Shown here in pieces: positions 32,922-40,792 of a stretch of DNA of 47,081 nucleotides. The notes under the pieces are model-generated. The model saw only the letters and a program-made list of their open reading frames with translations, ran no database searches and was not told the DNA's origin. Position numbers and translations under genes: made by a program. Positions within the stretch are counted from its first letter, which is position 1. Every line of letters starts with the position of its first letter. This DNA comes from Bacillota bacterium (GTDB lineage Bacteria > Bacillota > Clostridia > Tissierellales > Tissierellaceae): the NCBI GenBank assembly GCA_023388495.1, contig JAEWGC010000049.1, positions 1 to 47,081 on the forward strand. The letters run 5' to 3'.

Positions 32922-33677
32922 ATGACTATGATAGAATATTTAGGCAAAGAAATAACAGTAAGGATTGATAGGCCAATGGGAAGTAAGCATCCTGAACATA
33001 ATTTTATATATCCAATAAATTATGGATATATTGAAGTTACTAAAGCAGGAGATAGGGAGAAGATTGAAGTCTATGTTCTTGGTGTATTTGAGCCTGTAAG
33101 TAGCTTTAAGGGGAAGGTTATTGGTATCATAAAGAGGAACAATGATGTGGAGGACAAGCTAGTAGTCGCAAAAGAGCTAAATAGTTATGATAAGTATCAG
33201 ATTAAGGCTTTAACTGAATTTCAAGAGAGATTTTTTGACAGTGAAGTAATAACTTTAGATTATTTAAGAAGTTCAATTAGGAATACTGTACGAGGGATAT
33301 TAAGGAGAGAAAATAAAGTTTTAGTCCTTGAAGAGGAATATAAAGGTGAAGTATATTATTATTTGCCAGGTGGAGGAATAGAGTTTTTAGAAACTAGTGA
33401 AGATGCACTAAAACGAGAGATGAAAGAAGAACTTAATATAGATATAGCAGACTATCACCTATTACATATAATAAGTAACATATTTGAAATAGATGGTATA
33501 AAGGCCCATGAAATAGTTCAGATATATGAGATTTATAATATAGATAACGAAAAGTTAATTGATGGGACAATAATGGAAGGAGATATAATGCCCTGTAGAA
33601 TGAAATGGATTGAAATTTATGAGCTCATAAATGGAGTTAAAAAATTCTATCCTGAAGGGTTGATTAAATTATTGTAA
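32922..33677 (+). CDS. Pyrophosphatase-like domain fused to a Nudix hydrolase
   Basis: The product has 251 residues. Residues ~1-110 (YLGKEITVRIDRPMGSKHP, YPINYGYIE, VYVLGVFEPVSSFKGKVIGII, ALTEFQERFF) match small inorganic-pyrophosphatase-like proteins of Clostridia. Residues ~118-251 are a Nudix domain with GGGIEFLETSEDALKREMKEELNI, a fully conserved Nudix box. The pyrophosphatase motif normally reading E-x-I-D-A-Y-I-L-G is EKIEVYVLG, so one metal-ligand Asp is Glu; that half may be inactive or only bind substrate. The start could be ATG 32922 or ATG 32928; GGTG upstream is modest. The fusion suggests coupled removal of pyrophosphate made by Nudix cleavage. Confidence 0.75.
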   Translation: MTMIEYLGKEITVRIDRPMGSKHPEHNFIYPINYGYIEVTKAGDREKIEVYVLGVFEPVSSFKGKVIGIIKRNNDVEDKLVVAKELNSYDKYQIKALTEFQERFFDSEVITLDYLRSSIRNTVRGILRRENKVLVLEEEYKGEVYYYLPGGGIEFLETSEDALKREMKEELNIDIADYHLLHIISNIFEIDGIKAHEIVQIYEIYNIDNEKLIDGTIMEGDIMPCRMKWIEIYELINGVKKFYPEGLIKLL

Positions 33678-33711
33678 TTATTTAATTTCGCCTATGGAGA
33701 AGAGGAGGATT

Positions 33712-33807
33712 ATGGATACAAAAATAGCTAGAATTTTCTATAATGCTTCTGGGATTACATCACAAGTTGATCCTTTAAACAAAGATTCTCAAATTGCTGT
33801 AGAGTGA
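33712..33807 (+). CDS. 31-codon ORF with strong SD, probably a truncated gene
   Basis: ATG 33712 follows GAGGAGG at good spacing and encodes MDTKIARIFYNASGITSQVD... then stops. The strong SD shows it once headed a real gene, and the abrupt stop suggests deletion of the rest. I cannot name the family. A genuine small protein is possible. Confidence 0.4.
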   Translation: MDTKIARIFYNASGITSQVDPLNKDSQIAVE

Positions 33808-33832
33808 TAGAAATCAAAAGGAAGTGAAGAAA

Positions 33833-34297
33833 GTGGCAAAAACAGCTAATGAAATTCAAAAAGAGAGAATTAAGGAAATTGAAGAAAAGGCTTCACAGTT
33901 ATTAGAAAAGTGTTCGGTTGTTACTCTTGCTTCTATTAATGAAAACGGATATCCACGCGTATGTGCCATAACAAAAATAAGAAATAATGGTTTTTCTGAA
34001 ATCTATTTCATGACATCAAAACGATCTCATTTAACTGGAAAAGCAACTCATTTTGAGAATAATACTAAAGCAAGTGTTTGTTATTATCTTGATGGTGATA
34101 GTGTTACACTAATTGGTAATGTTGAAATAGTAAAGGATATGGATGAGAAAAGAAAGTTTGATAATGATTGTGATAGGAAGTTCTTCAAGAAAGGGATTGA
34201 AGATCCTAAATGTTATTTGTTGAAGTTTCGAACTAATGAAGCAACATTTTGGATTGATGGCAAATTTAGGACATGTAAATATAAGTCTAATAAGTAA
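33833..34297 (+). CDS. Pyridoxamine-5'-phosphate-oxidase-like flavin-binding protein
   Basis: The 154-residue product has the split-barrel fold: CSVVTLASINENGYPRVCAIT, IYFMTSKRSHLTGKATHFENNTKASVCYY, and DGDSVTLIGNVEIV. These regions bind FMN, F420 or heme. I chose GTG 33833 because AAGGAAG is well spaced for it and too close to GTG 33824. The reaction is unknown; the family includes general stress and nitroimidazole-reducing proteins. Confidence 0.8.
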   Translation: MAKTANEIQKERIKEIEEKASQLLEKCSVVTLASINENGYPRVCAITKIRNNGFSEIYFMTSKRSHLTGKATHFENNTKASVCYYLDGDSVTLIGNVEIVKDMDEKRKFDNDCDRKFFKKGIEDPKCYLLKFRTNEATFWIDGKFRTCKYKSNK

Positions 34298-34318
34298 TAT
34301 AGATCACGAAGTAACATT

Positions 34319-34336
34319 GTGGGATAACTCCCACAA
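34319..34336. other. Short perfect hairpin before the HAD pseudogene
   Basis: TGTGGGA pairs with TCCCACA around TAAC. No T run follows. It lies 40 bases upstream of the start at 34376. Confidence 0.35.
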
Positions 34337-34375
34337 AACACATAAAAAACGTAAAAAATTGGAGGGCGATAAATA

Positions 34376-34829
34376 ATGAATAAAGAAGATATTCAAGCAA
34401 TATTTATCGACAGAGATGGTACTCCCTATATTCTCTTTCACAAATCAACCAGGAATTTCAAGGGGAGAGGCAAAAGTTTGTGATTTTGAAGAAGAATTGC
34501 TTTTATTTGGATTTGATAAGGTTTATTTATGTCCTCATCAACAGGAAGAATGTTGTAGCTGTAGAAAACCCTTACCTGGAATGTTGCAACAGGCCGCTTC
34601 TGAATATGATTTAGATTTAAGTAGATGTGTAGTGATTGGAGATAGATGGACAGATTTAGTTGCTGCAAATGAGGTAGGAGCAGTAAAGATATTGGTAAGA
34701 ACAGGAGCAGGTGAGAAGGAATTAATGAAGTTAAACAATAATGAGTTTTTTGGTAAATGGGCAGAAGTTCAGCCTGATTACGTAGCTAAGGATTTAGAGG
34801 ATGCAATAAACTGGTTATTAAGGATATGA
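34376..34829 (+). pseudogene. HAD hydrolase with internal deletion and frameshift
   Basis: ATG 34376 (SD GGAGGG) opens MNKEDIQAIFIDRDGT, the HAD motif I with nucleophile Asp. The frame then breaks at about 34424. The family sequence resumes in the +1 frame as IFSFTNQPGISRGEAKV, then CPHQQEECCSCRKPLPGM (zinc-binding loop) and VIGDRWTDLVAANEVGA (motif IV). Roughly 25-30 residues of motif I-II spacing are gone. The 34416 frame is open but lacks the catalytic Asp and an SD. It was probably a D-glycero-D-manno-heptose 1,7-bisphosphate-phosphatase-like (GmhB/HisB) enzyme. Confidence 0.75.
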
Positions 34830-34864
34830 AAGAAAATCACATAAGATTTGAAAGGAGAATTTAA

Positions 34865-35305
34865 ATGGAAAATGTACGCATTTATGAAATTCCTAATTGT
34901 AAAATGGTAGCCTCTCAATGTGGTATGTTTGGTGATGGGAAACTTGAGAAATTTGATGAATGGTTCAGTTCTTTGCCTAGAACCATGTTCCCAAGAGACT
35001 TTTTATGGTATGACAATGAGTGTGAAGGATTTGTATGGTATTACATGTATAGTGAAGGGATGGAAATACCTGATGAGTTTAATGTCATTGATTTTTCAGG
35101 GGGATTATATGCTGTTGCTACTGGTGTAGATGGAGAAGACAGTGAGGATGTAATAACTGCAATTAAAAACTTCATTAAAGAAAAAGGTTGTTTTGAGGAA
35201 GATATCTCTCGTGCATACCTAGGTAATATTCCGACACCACCATCAGCTGGAGAAGCAATGGGATATAACCAAATGGATTATTATGTACCAATAAAAACAA
35301 AGTAA
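34865..35305 (+). CDS. GyrI-like small-molecule-binding domain protein
   Basis: The 146-residue product resembles the effector-binding domain of AraC/MerR-type regulators and GyrI, without a DNA-binding part. VRIYEIPNCKMVASQCGMFG is strand one and the typical YAVATGVDGEDSEDVITAIKNFIKE helix is present. The C-terminus GEAMGYNQMDYYVPIK ends like the family's YxxMxxYxPI. It may bind or sequester a drug or metabolite. AAAGGAG is 8 bases from ATG. Confidence 0.75.
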   Translation: MENVRIYEIPNCKMVASQCGMFGDGKLEKFDEWFSSLPRTMFPRDFLWYDNECEGFVWYYMYSEGMEIPDEFNVIDFSGGLYAVATGVDGEDSEDVITAIKNFIKEKGCFEEDISRAYLGNIPTPPSAGEAMGYNQMDYYVPIKTK

Positions 35306-35454
35306 TATGATATCAAAGGATGTTGTACTCTTAAGCCATAGAGGATAAAGCGTCTATATTAATGATTTTATAAGAATTCAAAGGACAGTGAAGATATGGA
35401 ACTAAACTTGGTCCATATTAAGTAGAGTTTTGATATGTTGATAGGAGAGATATT

Positions 35455-36324
35455 ATGAATAGCATAAATTTCGATTATAAAGTTATTGGTACCGGGAATT
35501 CTACACTTATCATAGAGACAGGCATAGGTAATTCATTTTATGATTGGTATCCATTTATTGAAGAGATAAAAGATTATTTTACGGTTATTATTTATCACAG
35601 ACAAGGTTATGGAAAGAGTGATGTTCCAATATATCCAAGTACTACAAGGAATATAGCATCTGAACTAAATATGCTAATCAAAAAAATTGGAATCAAAGAT
35701 AAGTATATATTAATGGGGCATTCATTTGGTGGTTTATGCGTGCAACAGTATGTGAAGATGTATCCTAATGAAATCAAAGCTATAGTTTTATTAGATTCAA
35801 CTTCGTATAACTTAGAGGAATTAGAAAATCTTAAGACACCAGTAATAAACTCTAGATGTTCAATAGAAAAGATGGTTGATTTCTGCAATGACCTATCACT
35901 TAAGTTGAAAGAAGAGCTTATTAATGAGAATTTGGATATGATTTCTAAATATGAAAAGTATGTGAAAAGTGAAGAACTAAAAGATGTTATTGATTTTTTT
36001 GGAAATCCAAAGCTTTATAAAACTGTATCAGATGAGTTTGCAAATTGGATACATGATGGAGAAGATATAAAAAGTATGCCTGAATTTCCTAATATTCCAC
36101 TAATAGTAATTGCACGTGATAAGAAGTTTGCAGTTAATAATTGGATGAAACATGGAATACCAGAGGAAGAAGCGACTAAGCATGAAGACAAGTGGAATCA
36201 GCTACAAAAAGAACTAGCATTACTATCTAATAAGGGGAGATTTATAGCTGCTTCAGATAGCGATCACCTAATCTACATGGACAGGCCAGATATAGTAATT
36301 GATTGTTTAAAGTCATTAATTTAA
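35455..36324 (+). CDS. Alpha/beta hydrolase
   Basis: The 289-residue product has GHSFGG (nucleophile Ser ~93), the oxyanion strand TLIIETGIGNSFYDW, a lid helical region (~140-205), and the acid/base end IVIARDKKF with SDSDHLIY as the catalytic His. It is the second alpha/beta hydrolase of the array. AGGAGAG is 6-7 bases before ATG. Substrate unknown. Confidence 0.85.
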   Translation: MNSINFDYKVIGTGNSTLIIETGIGNSFYDWYPFIEEIKDYFTVIIYHRQGYGKSDVPIYPSTTRNIASELNMLIKKIGIKDKYILMGHSFGGLCVQQYVKMYPNEIKAIVLLDSTSYNLEELENLKTPVINSRCSIEKMVDFCNDLSLKLKEELINENLDMISKYEKYVKSEELKDVIDFFGNPKLYKTVSDEFANWIHDGEDIKSMPEFPNIPLIVIARDKKFAVNNWMKHGIPEEEATKHEDKWNQLQKELALLSNKGRFIAASDSDHLIYMDRPDIVIDCLKSLI

Positions 36325-36391
36325 CAGGCGCTATTTTAGATACTTTCACATATGGAATCTACGGAGTAGTATTATAAAATGGAGGGGAATT

Positions 36392-37117
36392 ATGCAAATA
36401 GGATGTCTAGCAAGATATTTTAATTGTTATGAAGAAGAAGTAAAATTTGCTAAAGATAATAACTTTCAATTTATGCAAATTTGGTATGATAGAAAAGGAA
36501 TTGCACTAAATAAAGATTCTAACCCAGTAGAAACAATTAAAGCTCATGGTTTTCCAACGATAATTCATGCAGTTTTAGATATAAATGAATTTGAAGAACA
36601 TGTACCAAAGTTAGTTGAGATACTAAAATATTTAGAACATAATGAGCTGATAATTCATCCCGTATGTGAAAGTGAAGAAATAACTAAAAATACAATATAT
36701 AAGCTATCAGACAAAGTAAGGTTTGCTTTAGGAGAGTTAGAAAAAGAAAATATTACTTTATATTTAGAAAATAATAGCAGATTAGATCCAATTTTTAATG
36801 AATCAAAGGATATAGAGATTATTTTTAAACAAAATCCAAATTTAGAGTTTCTTCTTGATATAGCTCATATAGATAATTACGAACATCTTGAATCAATGAT
36901 TAAAATAAAGTCCCCTAAAATACTGCATATTGCTGATAGACGTCTTGAGGAAGTTCATGAACATTTACCTATAGGACAAGGCAATATAGATTATAAATAT
37001 GTTTTTACTAATATATTGAATAAATTTAATGGCAGGATAATTTTAGAGATTGTACAAAGTTCAGAGGATATAATTGACTCAAGAGATAAAATAGGAGAGT
37101 ATTATAAAAATAAGTAG
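36392..37117 (+). CDS. Xylose-isomerase-like TIM barrel protein
   Basis: The 241-residue product is related in fold to 27525-28316. QFMQIWYDRKG, TIIHAVLDINEFEEH, LIIHPVCE, TLYLENNSR, LDIAHIDNYEH, ILHIADRR...HLPIGQGNIDY and LEI carry the Glu/His/Asp set. GNIDY is a strong mark of the sugar isomerase/AP-endonuclease-2 family. GGAGGGGA precedes ATG. Confidence 0.8.
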   Translation: MQIGCLARYFNCYEEEVKFAKDNNFQFMQIWYDRKGIALNKDSNPVETIKAHGFPTIIHAVLDINEFEEHVPKLVEILKYLEHNELIIHPVCESEEITKNTIYKLSDKVRFALGELEKENITLYLENNSRLDPIFNESKDIEIIFKQNPNLEFLLDIAHIDNYEHLESMIKIKSPKILHIADRRLEEVHEHLPIGQGNIDYKYVFTNILNKFNGRIILEIVQSSEDIIDSRDKIGEYYKNK

Positions 37118-37227
37118 ATTTTCTAGATTCTAAAAATCTATAGAAAAATTTGCTATATAGGAGCTTGGTAGGTATCTGAAATATAAAGCATTAGATAACA
37201 TAAAGCTAATGAGAAAGTAGGGGAAAA

Positions 37228-37902
37228 ATGATTTTAAAGGTAATTGGAAAATATATCATTATTTCTATGGTGATTTGTTTTTTATATGGAATTAATATCT
37301 TATCAATTGTTACACTTAGAAAGTTTTATAAAGAGGACTTTAAAGGTTCATATCTATTTCAACTTTGGAGTTTAGTTTTATTTTTAATAATTTGGTATTT
37401 AAGTCCGTTGGAAATATTTGTTTTTGAAGTTCATAACTTATGGAGTTTGAAAAATATCTTATTAATATTTGTAGCAGTAATACCCACTTCAATTATTATA
37501 TATAAGGGAAAAAGCAAACTTAATAACCCTTTAAAAAATTTTTTAAATGGAGCCACAATGGAAATACCACAAAGATTATTAACTCAAAATTTATTTGCCA
37601 TTTTAGGAGTAAATACAGTTGTTTATGGAGAGTTAACATCAGGGATAGTTTTAAATGCCTTGATTTGGGTGCAATTTATAATCGTACAAGAAATTATAAA
37701 TAAGAAGAAAATTTCTTTTAAGATTGTATCAGAAATTACTGCATCCTTTTGGTTCTCAATATGGGTGGGGATTTTGTATAGTATTACAGGGAACATAGTA
37801 ATTGCAATGGTAACACATGGTTTACAAAGGGTTGTTACCCATGAGATTAGAAAAAGGATGGACAAGCATAATAATGAGTTAAAAGGTGCAGGACTATTAT
37901 AA
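37228..37902 (+). CDS. Membrane protein, possibly CPBP-family intramembrane protease-like
   Basis: The 224-residue product has about six hydrophobic helices (residues ~5-25, 43-60, 73-90, 108-130, 138-155, 170-205). GATMEIPQRLLTQNLF in helix four resembles the E-E-x-x-x-R region of CPBP (Abi/CaaX protease-like) proteins, with only one Glu. AMVTHGLQR gives a late His. The match is partial, so activity is doubtful. ATG has GTAGGGG 5-6 bases upstream. Confidence 0.55.
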   Translation: MILKVIGKYIIISMVICFLYGINILSIVTLRKFYKEDFKGSYLFQLWSLVLFLIIWYLSPLEIFVFEVHNLWSLKNILLIFVAVIPTSIIIYKGKSKLNNPLKNFLNGATMEIPQRLLTQNLFAILGVNTVVYGELTSGIVLNALIWVQFIIVQEIINKKKISFKIVSEITASFWFSIWVGILYSITGNIVIAMVTHGLQRVVTHEIRKRMDKHNNELKGAGLL

Positions 37903-37923
37903 AATTTATCTGGAGGAGAGAAT

Positions 37924-38370
37924 ATGTATCATGCTATTATTGAACAAACACGAGAATATGAGAATAGAGTGAAGTTTGATCCGATAAGAAATATTTTTTA
38001 TGAAACAGAATCAAAAAGTCTTGCATATGTGCGTAATTTCCCTTATCCATATGGGTGGATTAAAGAATCTGGAACACCGCCAGGACCTCACTTGGATGTT
38101 ATTTTATTATCATCAAATGAATATAAGCTTGGTGATGAAATACTAATTAAAATAGTTGGCTGCTTCGTGCGAAATGATGGAGATAGCAAATTTATAGGTA
38201 TATTACCAGAACGATTAGAAACAGATTTCTTTGAATTACCTGAGGATGAAAAAGCTGATTTGAGTAGATTATATCCTCTAGTTGGTGACGGTGAAGGATG
38301 GTATGGTGCTGAGAAAGCAATGGAGATAATTAAAAACTTTTTAAGCAATATGATAGAGCATTCAATTTAA
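37924..38370 (+). CDS. Inorganic-pyrophosphatase-like protein
   Basis: The product has 148 residues. PYPYGWIKESGTPPGPHLDVILLSS and IVGCFVRNDGDSKFIGI parallel the pyrophosphatase motifs (Y-G-F/W-I, D-P-L-D-V, D-D-x-K). FFELPEDEKADLSRLYP follows, as in distant family members. It keeps HLDV and NDGDSKF acidic residues, so a metal site is plausible. It ends in a terminator that overlaps its stop, and closes the middle block. SD TGGAGGAG is strong. Confidence 0.65.
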   Translation: MYHAIIEQTREYENRVKFDPIRNIFYETESKSLAYVRNFPYPYGWIKESGTPPGPHLDVILLSSNEYKLGDEILIKIVGCFVRNDGDSKFIGILPERLETDFFELPEDEKADLSRLYPLVGDGEGWYGAEKAMEIIKNFLSNMIEHSI

Positions 38371-38386
38371 AGATTGAGTGCTTTTT
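38358..38386 (+). terminator. Terminator, third of three terminator/repeat pairs
   Basis: GCATTCAAT pairs with ATTGAGTGC (one wobble) around TTTAAAG, then TTTTT. The TAA stop lies in the loop. Confidence 0.85.
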
Positions 38387-38389
38387 CAT

Positions 38390-38485
38390 ATCTATTTTGT
38401 AGAAATTTTTTATAAAAACTTCATGGGAAATAGAGGGATATGGAAAAATTTGGCGAATAGATAATGTAGTAGAAATTCATATGTA
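38390..38485. repeat. Dispersed repeat copy C with intact Spo0A-box core
   Basis: GAAATAGAGGGATATGGAAAAATTTGGCGAATAGATAATGTAG aligns with copies A and B. TGGCGAA (38451-38457) fits TGNCGAA exactly. It precedes the block that starts with the PLPC-like gene. Confidence 0.65.
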
Positions 38486-38582
38486 AAAGTGAGGAGAGGA
38501 GTTTAGATGTTTGCTGAGACAATAACATATTACAATATTATTATGAAAAGTAAAAAGCAATGAAAAGGAGGGACAAGAACAA

Positions 38583-39200
38583 ATGGCATCAAGAATGATG
38601 CATTTAGCTATATCAGAAAGAGTGGCAGAACATTTTGGTTTAGATTTGATGAGATTTAATTTAGGGAACCTATTACCTGATTTACATGAAAATACTAGAG
38701 AAGCAAAGGCTATTTCTCACTTTAGAATAGAAAGAGAACCTTACGAAGATTCAAAAGATGATGAATATCAATACTATAATTATGAGCAGTTTTTACAAAA
38801 ATACGAAAATAAAATATATGATGATTTATACCTTGGGTACTATTGTCATTTGATTGCAGATGAATTATGGATACAGAATATATACATCAAATATATGCGC
38901 GATGAGAATAGGAAAAAGCGAATAGATCAACAAAATAATTACTATCATGACTATAGTAGATTAAATCAAATAATAAAAGAGAAATATAACTTAAAAATGA
39001 ATGTCGTATTTGAACCTTCTCAAATATCAGAAATTGATGATAAGAAAATGCCAAAACTTAAAACTGCTTTGGAATATGATTTTAAAACAGAATATGATGA
39101 TTTAGACTTACTTTTATTTGACTATAAAAACATTATGGCTTATGTTGAAGAAGCTAGTAGTACAATTGTTAAAGATTTAGAACAAAGGAATCTAAGATAG
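38583..39200 (+). CDS. Zinc-dependent phospholipase-C-like (S1/P1 fold) protein
   Basis: The product has 205 residues. MASRMMHLAISERVA, FNLGNLLPDLHE, and GYYCHLIADELWIQNIY are the hallmarks of small zinc-dependent phospholipase-C-like hydrolases, with His and Asp metal ligands. It has no signal peptide, so it acts in the cytoplasm. AAAGGAGGG is 10 bases from ATG. Substrate unknown. Confidence 0.75.
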   Translation: MASRMMHLAISERVAEHFGLDLMRFNLGNLLPDLHENTREAKAISHFRIEREPYEDSKDDEYQYYNYEQFLQKYENKIYDDLYLGYYCHLIADELWIQNIYIKYMRDENRKKRIDQQNNYYHDYSRLNQIIKEKYNLKMNVVFEPSQISEIDDKKMPKLKTALEYDFKTEYDDLDLLLFDYKNIMAYVEEASSTIVKDLEQRNLR

Positions 39201-39217
39201 AACAGAGGGGAATGGAA

Positions 39218-39634
39218 ATGGATACAGAATTTAATATTATTGCTGTTTTTGATAAGGACTGTGAGAATATCCTTATGTGCAAGAGAAGAAAGAATCCATA
39301 TAAGGGGTTGTATAATTTAGTTGGAGGAAAGATTGAAAATGGCGAAGATGGATTGAGTGCTGCTTATCGCGAATTAGAGGAGGAAACAGGGATTTTTAAA
39401 GGCGATATTACGTTAACACATTTAATGGATTTCACATATTATTTGTCTAGTATTAAAGTTGAAGTCTACGTTGGGCGTTTAAATAAAAAGGTTATTGTAT
39501 ATGGAGATGAGAATGATTTAGAGTGGATAGGAATAAATCAAAATTTCTTTGATGTTTTAAGATTCGCAGGAGAAGGTAATATAGGGCATGTAATGGAACA
39601 TATATATTTAGCTAAAGAAATATTATTAAAATAG
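39218..39634 (+). CDS. Nudix hydrolase (8-oxo-dGTP-diphosphatase type)
   Basis: The 138-residue product has GGKIENGEDGLSAAYRELEEETGI, a complete Nudix box. NPYKGLYNLVGGKIENGE resembles MutT-like sanitising enzymes. I chose ATG 39218 because GAGGGG is 7 bases away; ATG 39212 is only one base from that SD. Substrate unproven. Confidence 0.85.
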   Translation: MDTEFNIIAVFDKDCENILMCKRRKNPYKGLYNLVGGKIENGEDGLSAAYRELEEETGIFKGDITLTHLMDFTYYLSSIKVEVYVGRLNKKVIVYGDENDLEWIGINQNFFDVLRFAGEGNIGHVMEHIYLAKEILLK

Positions 39635-39705
39635 ATTCTAAGATTACAAAATGAGGATTACTACAGAACTATGCAATACAAAAAAAATTTTGAGAGGTAA
39701 GAATT

Positions 39706-40215
39706 ATGAAGCATATGGAGAATAAATTTATTTTAGAAACAATTACTGAAGACTTATTTGAGAGAGTGTTAAAAATTTACGATACAAATCAGGAGTATTT
39801 CATGATTTCCATGAATGGAAAACCTTCGATGGAATCTGTTATTGAGGATAAAAATGAGATACCACCTAAATCAAGTTTGGAAGACAAAAACTATAAATTA
39901 ATAATATTAAATGGTATGGATATTGGAGTTATAGATTATGTAGTGAATTATCCAGATGAAGATACAATATATATAGGTTTATTTATGATTAATGGAGATT
40001 TCCATAGAAGTGGATATGGAAGGGAGTTTATAGAAGAATTTATACCAAGTATTAGGAGCCAAGGATTTAATAGGATAAGATTAGGTGTTTTAGATCAAAA
40101 TAGAACTGGGTTTGACTTTTGGGCAATGATGGGGTTTAAGGTTGTAAAGGAGATGTTTAGTACAATTCACCCCGAAAGAAACTGGAAGATTAAAGTTATG
40201 GAAAAAATGATTTAG
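39706..40215 (+). CDS. GNAT-family acetyltransferase
   Basis: The product has 169 residues. IYIGLFMINGDFHRSGYGREFIEEF is motif A (R-S-G-Y-G) and NRIRLGVLDQNRTGFDFWAMMGFKVV is the C-terminal half. It belongs to a clade with an N-terminal helical extension. SD GAGAGGT precedes ATG. Confidence 0.82.
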   Translation: MKHMENKFILETITEDLFERVLKIYDTNQEYFMISMNGKPSMESVIEDKNEIPPKSSLEDKNYKLIILNGMDIGVIDYVVNYPDEDTIYIGLFMINGDFHRSGYGREFIEEFIPSIRSQGFNRIRLGVLDQNRTGFDFWAMMGFKVVKEMFSTIHPERNWKIKVMEKMI

Positions 40216-40246
40216 GTAATGAAAAGATAATTAGGGGGGATATTAT

Positions 40247-40729
40247 ATGCCATGGCCGACACATATAGTTGCTGCTGGAGGATATGTTTTTGATAAAAAA
40301 GGAAATATTCTTATAGTTAAAACTCATAATAGGGGATGGGATTGTACTGGAGGACAAATCGAAATTGGTGAAAATATTGAAGAAGGCGTCTTGAGAGAAA
40401 TTTTAGAAGAAAGTGGTGTTAGGGCATCTGTTAGATGTTTAGTAGGTATATATTCCAATGTAGGACAACACCTTTACTATGATGGGATTACTCCAGTGCC
40501 TACCAAGGTTATGTTTGATTTCATATGTGATTATATTGATGGAGAGTTAACGACTTCCAATGAAACCAGCGATGTAATTTGGGTTCCCAAGAGTAAGGTA
40601 TTAGAATATATTACATCTCCAGCGAGTTTGTTCAGATTTAAAAATGTGATCGAATTTGATAGTCGTATTCATTATTGTTCTTATATTACTAAGCCAGAGT
40701 TTAAAATTTTATCATCAAGATTCATTTAA
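40247..40729 (+). CDS. Nudix hydrolase
   Basis: The 160-residue product has a complete Nudix box GGQIEIGENIEEGVLREILEESGV. HIVAAGGYVFDKKGNILIVK is the first strand pair. GGGGGGA is the SD. The context among kinases and transferases suggests a nucleotide-derivative substrate, not identifiable here. Confidence 0.85.
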   Translation: MPWPTHIVAAGGYVFDKKGNILIVKTHNRGWDCTGGQIEIGENIEEGVLREILEESGVRASVRCLVGIYSNVGQHLYYDGITPVPTKVMFDFICDYIDGELTTSNETSDVIWVPKSKVLEYITSPASLFRFKNVIEFDSRIHYCSYITKPEFKILSSRFI

Positions 40730-40792
40730 AAAACTAAAATAGATCAAAATGTCTTTAGATTTTTATAATATGGGGGACAAGGTGAGAGATAA

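Noticed and set aside
37115..37140. Terminator after the second TIM-barrel gene
   Set aside because: TAGATTTT/AAAATCTA can pair but is all AT except the tips and lacks a T run.
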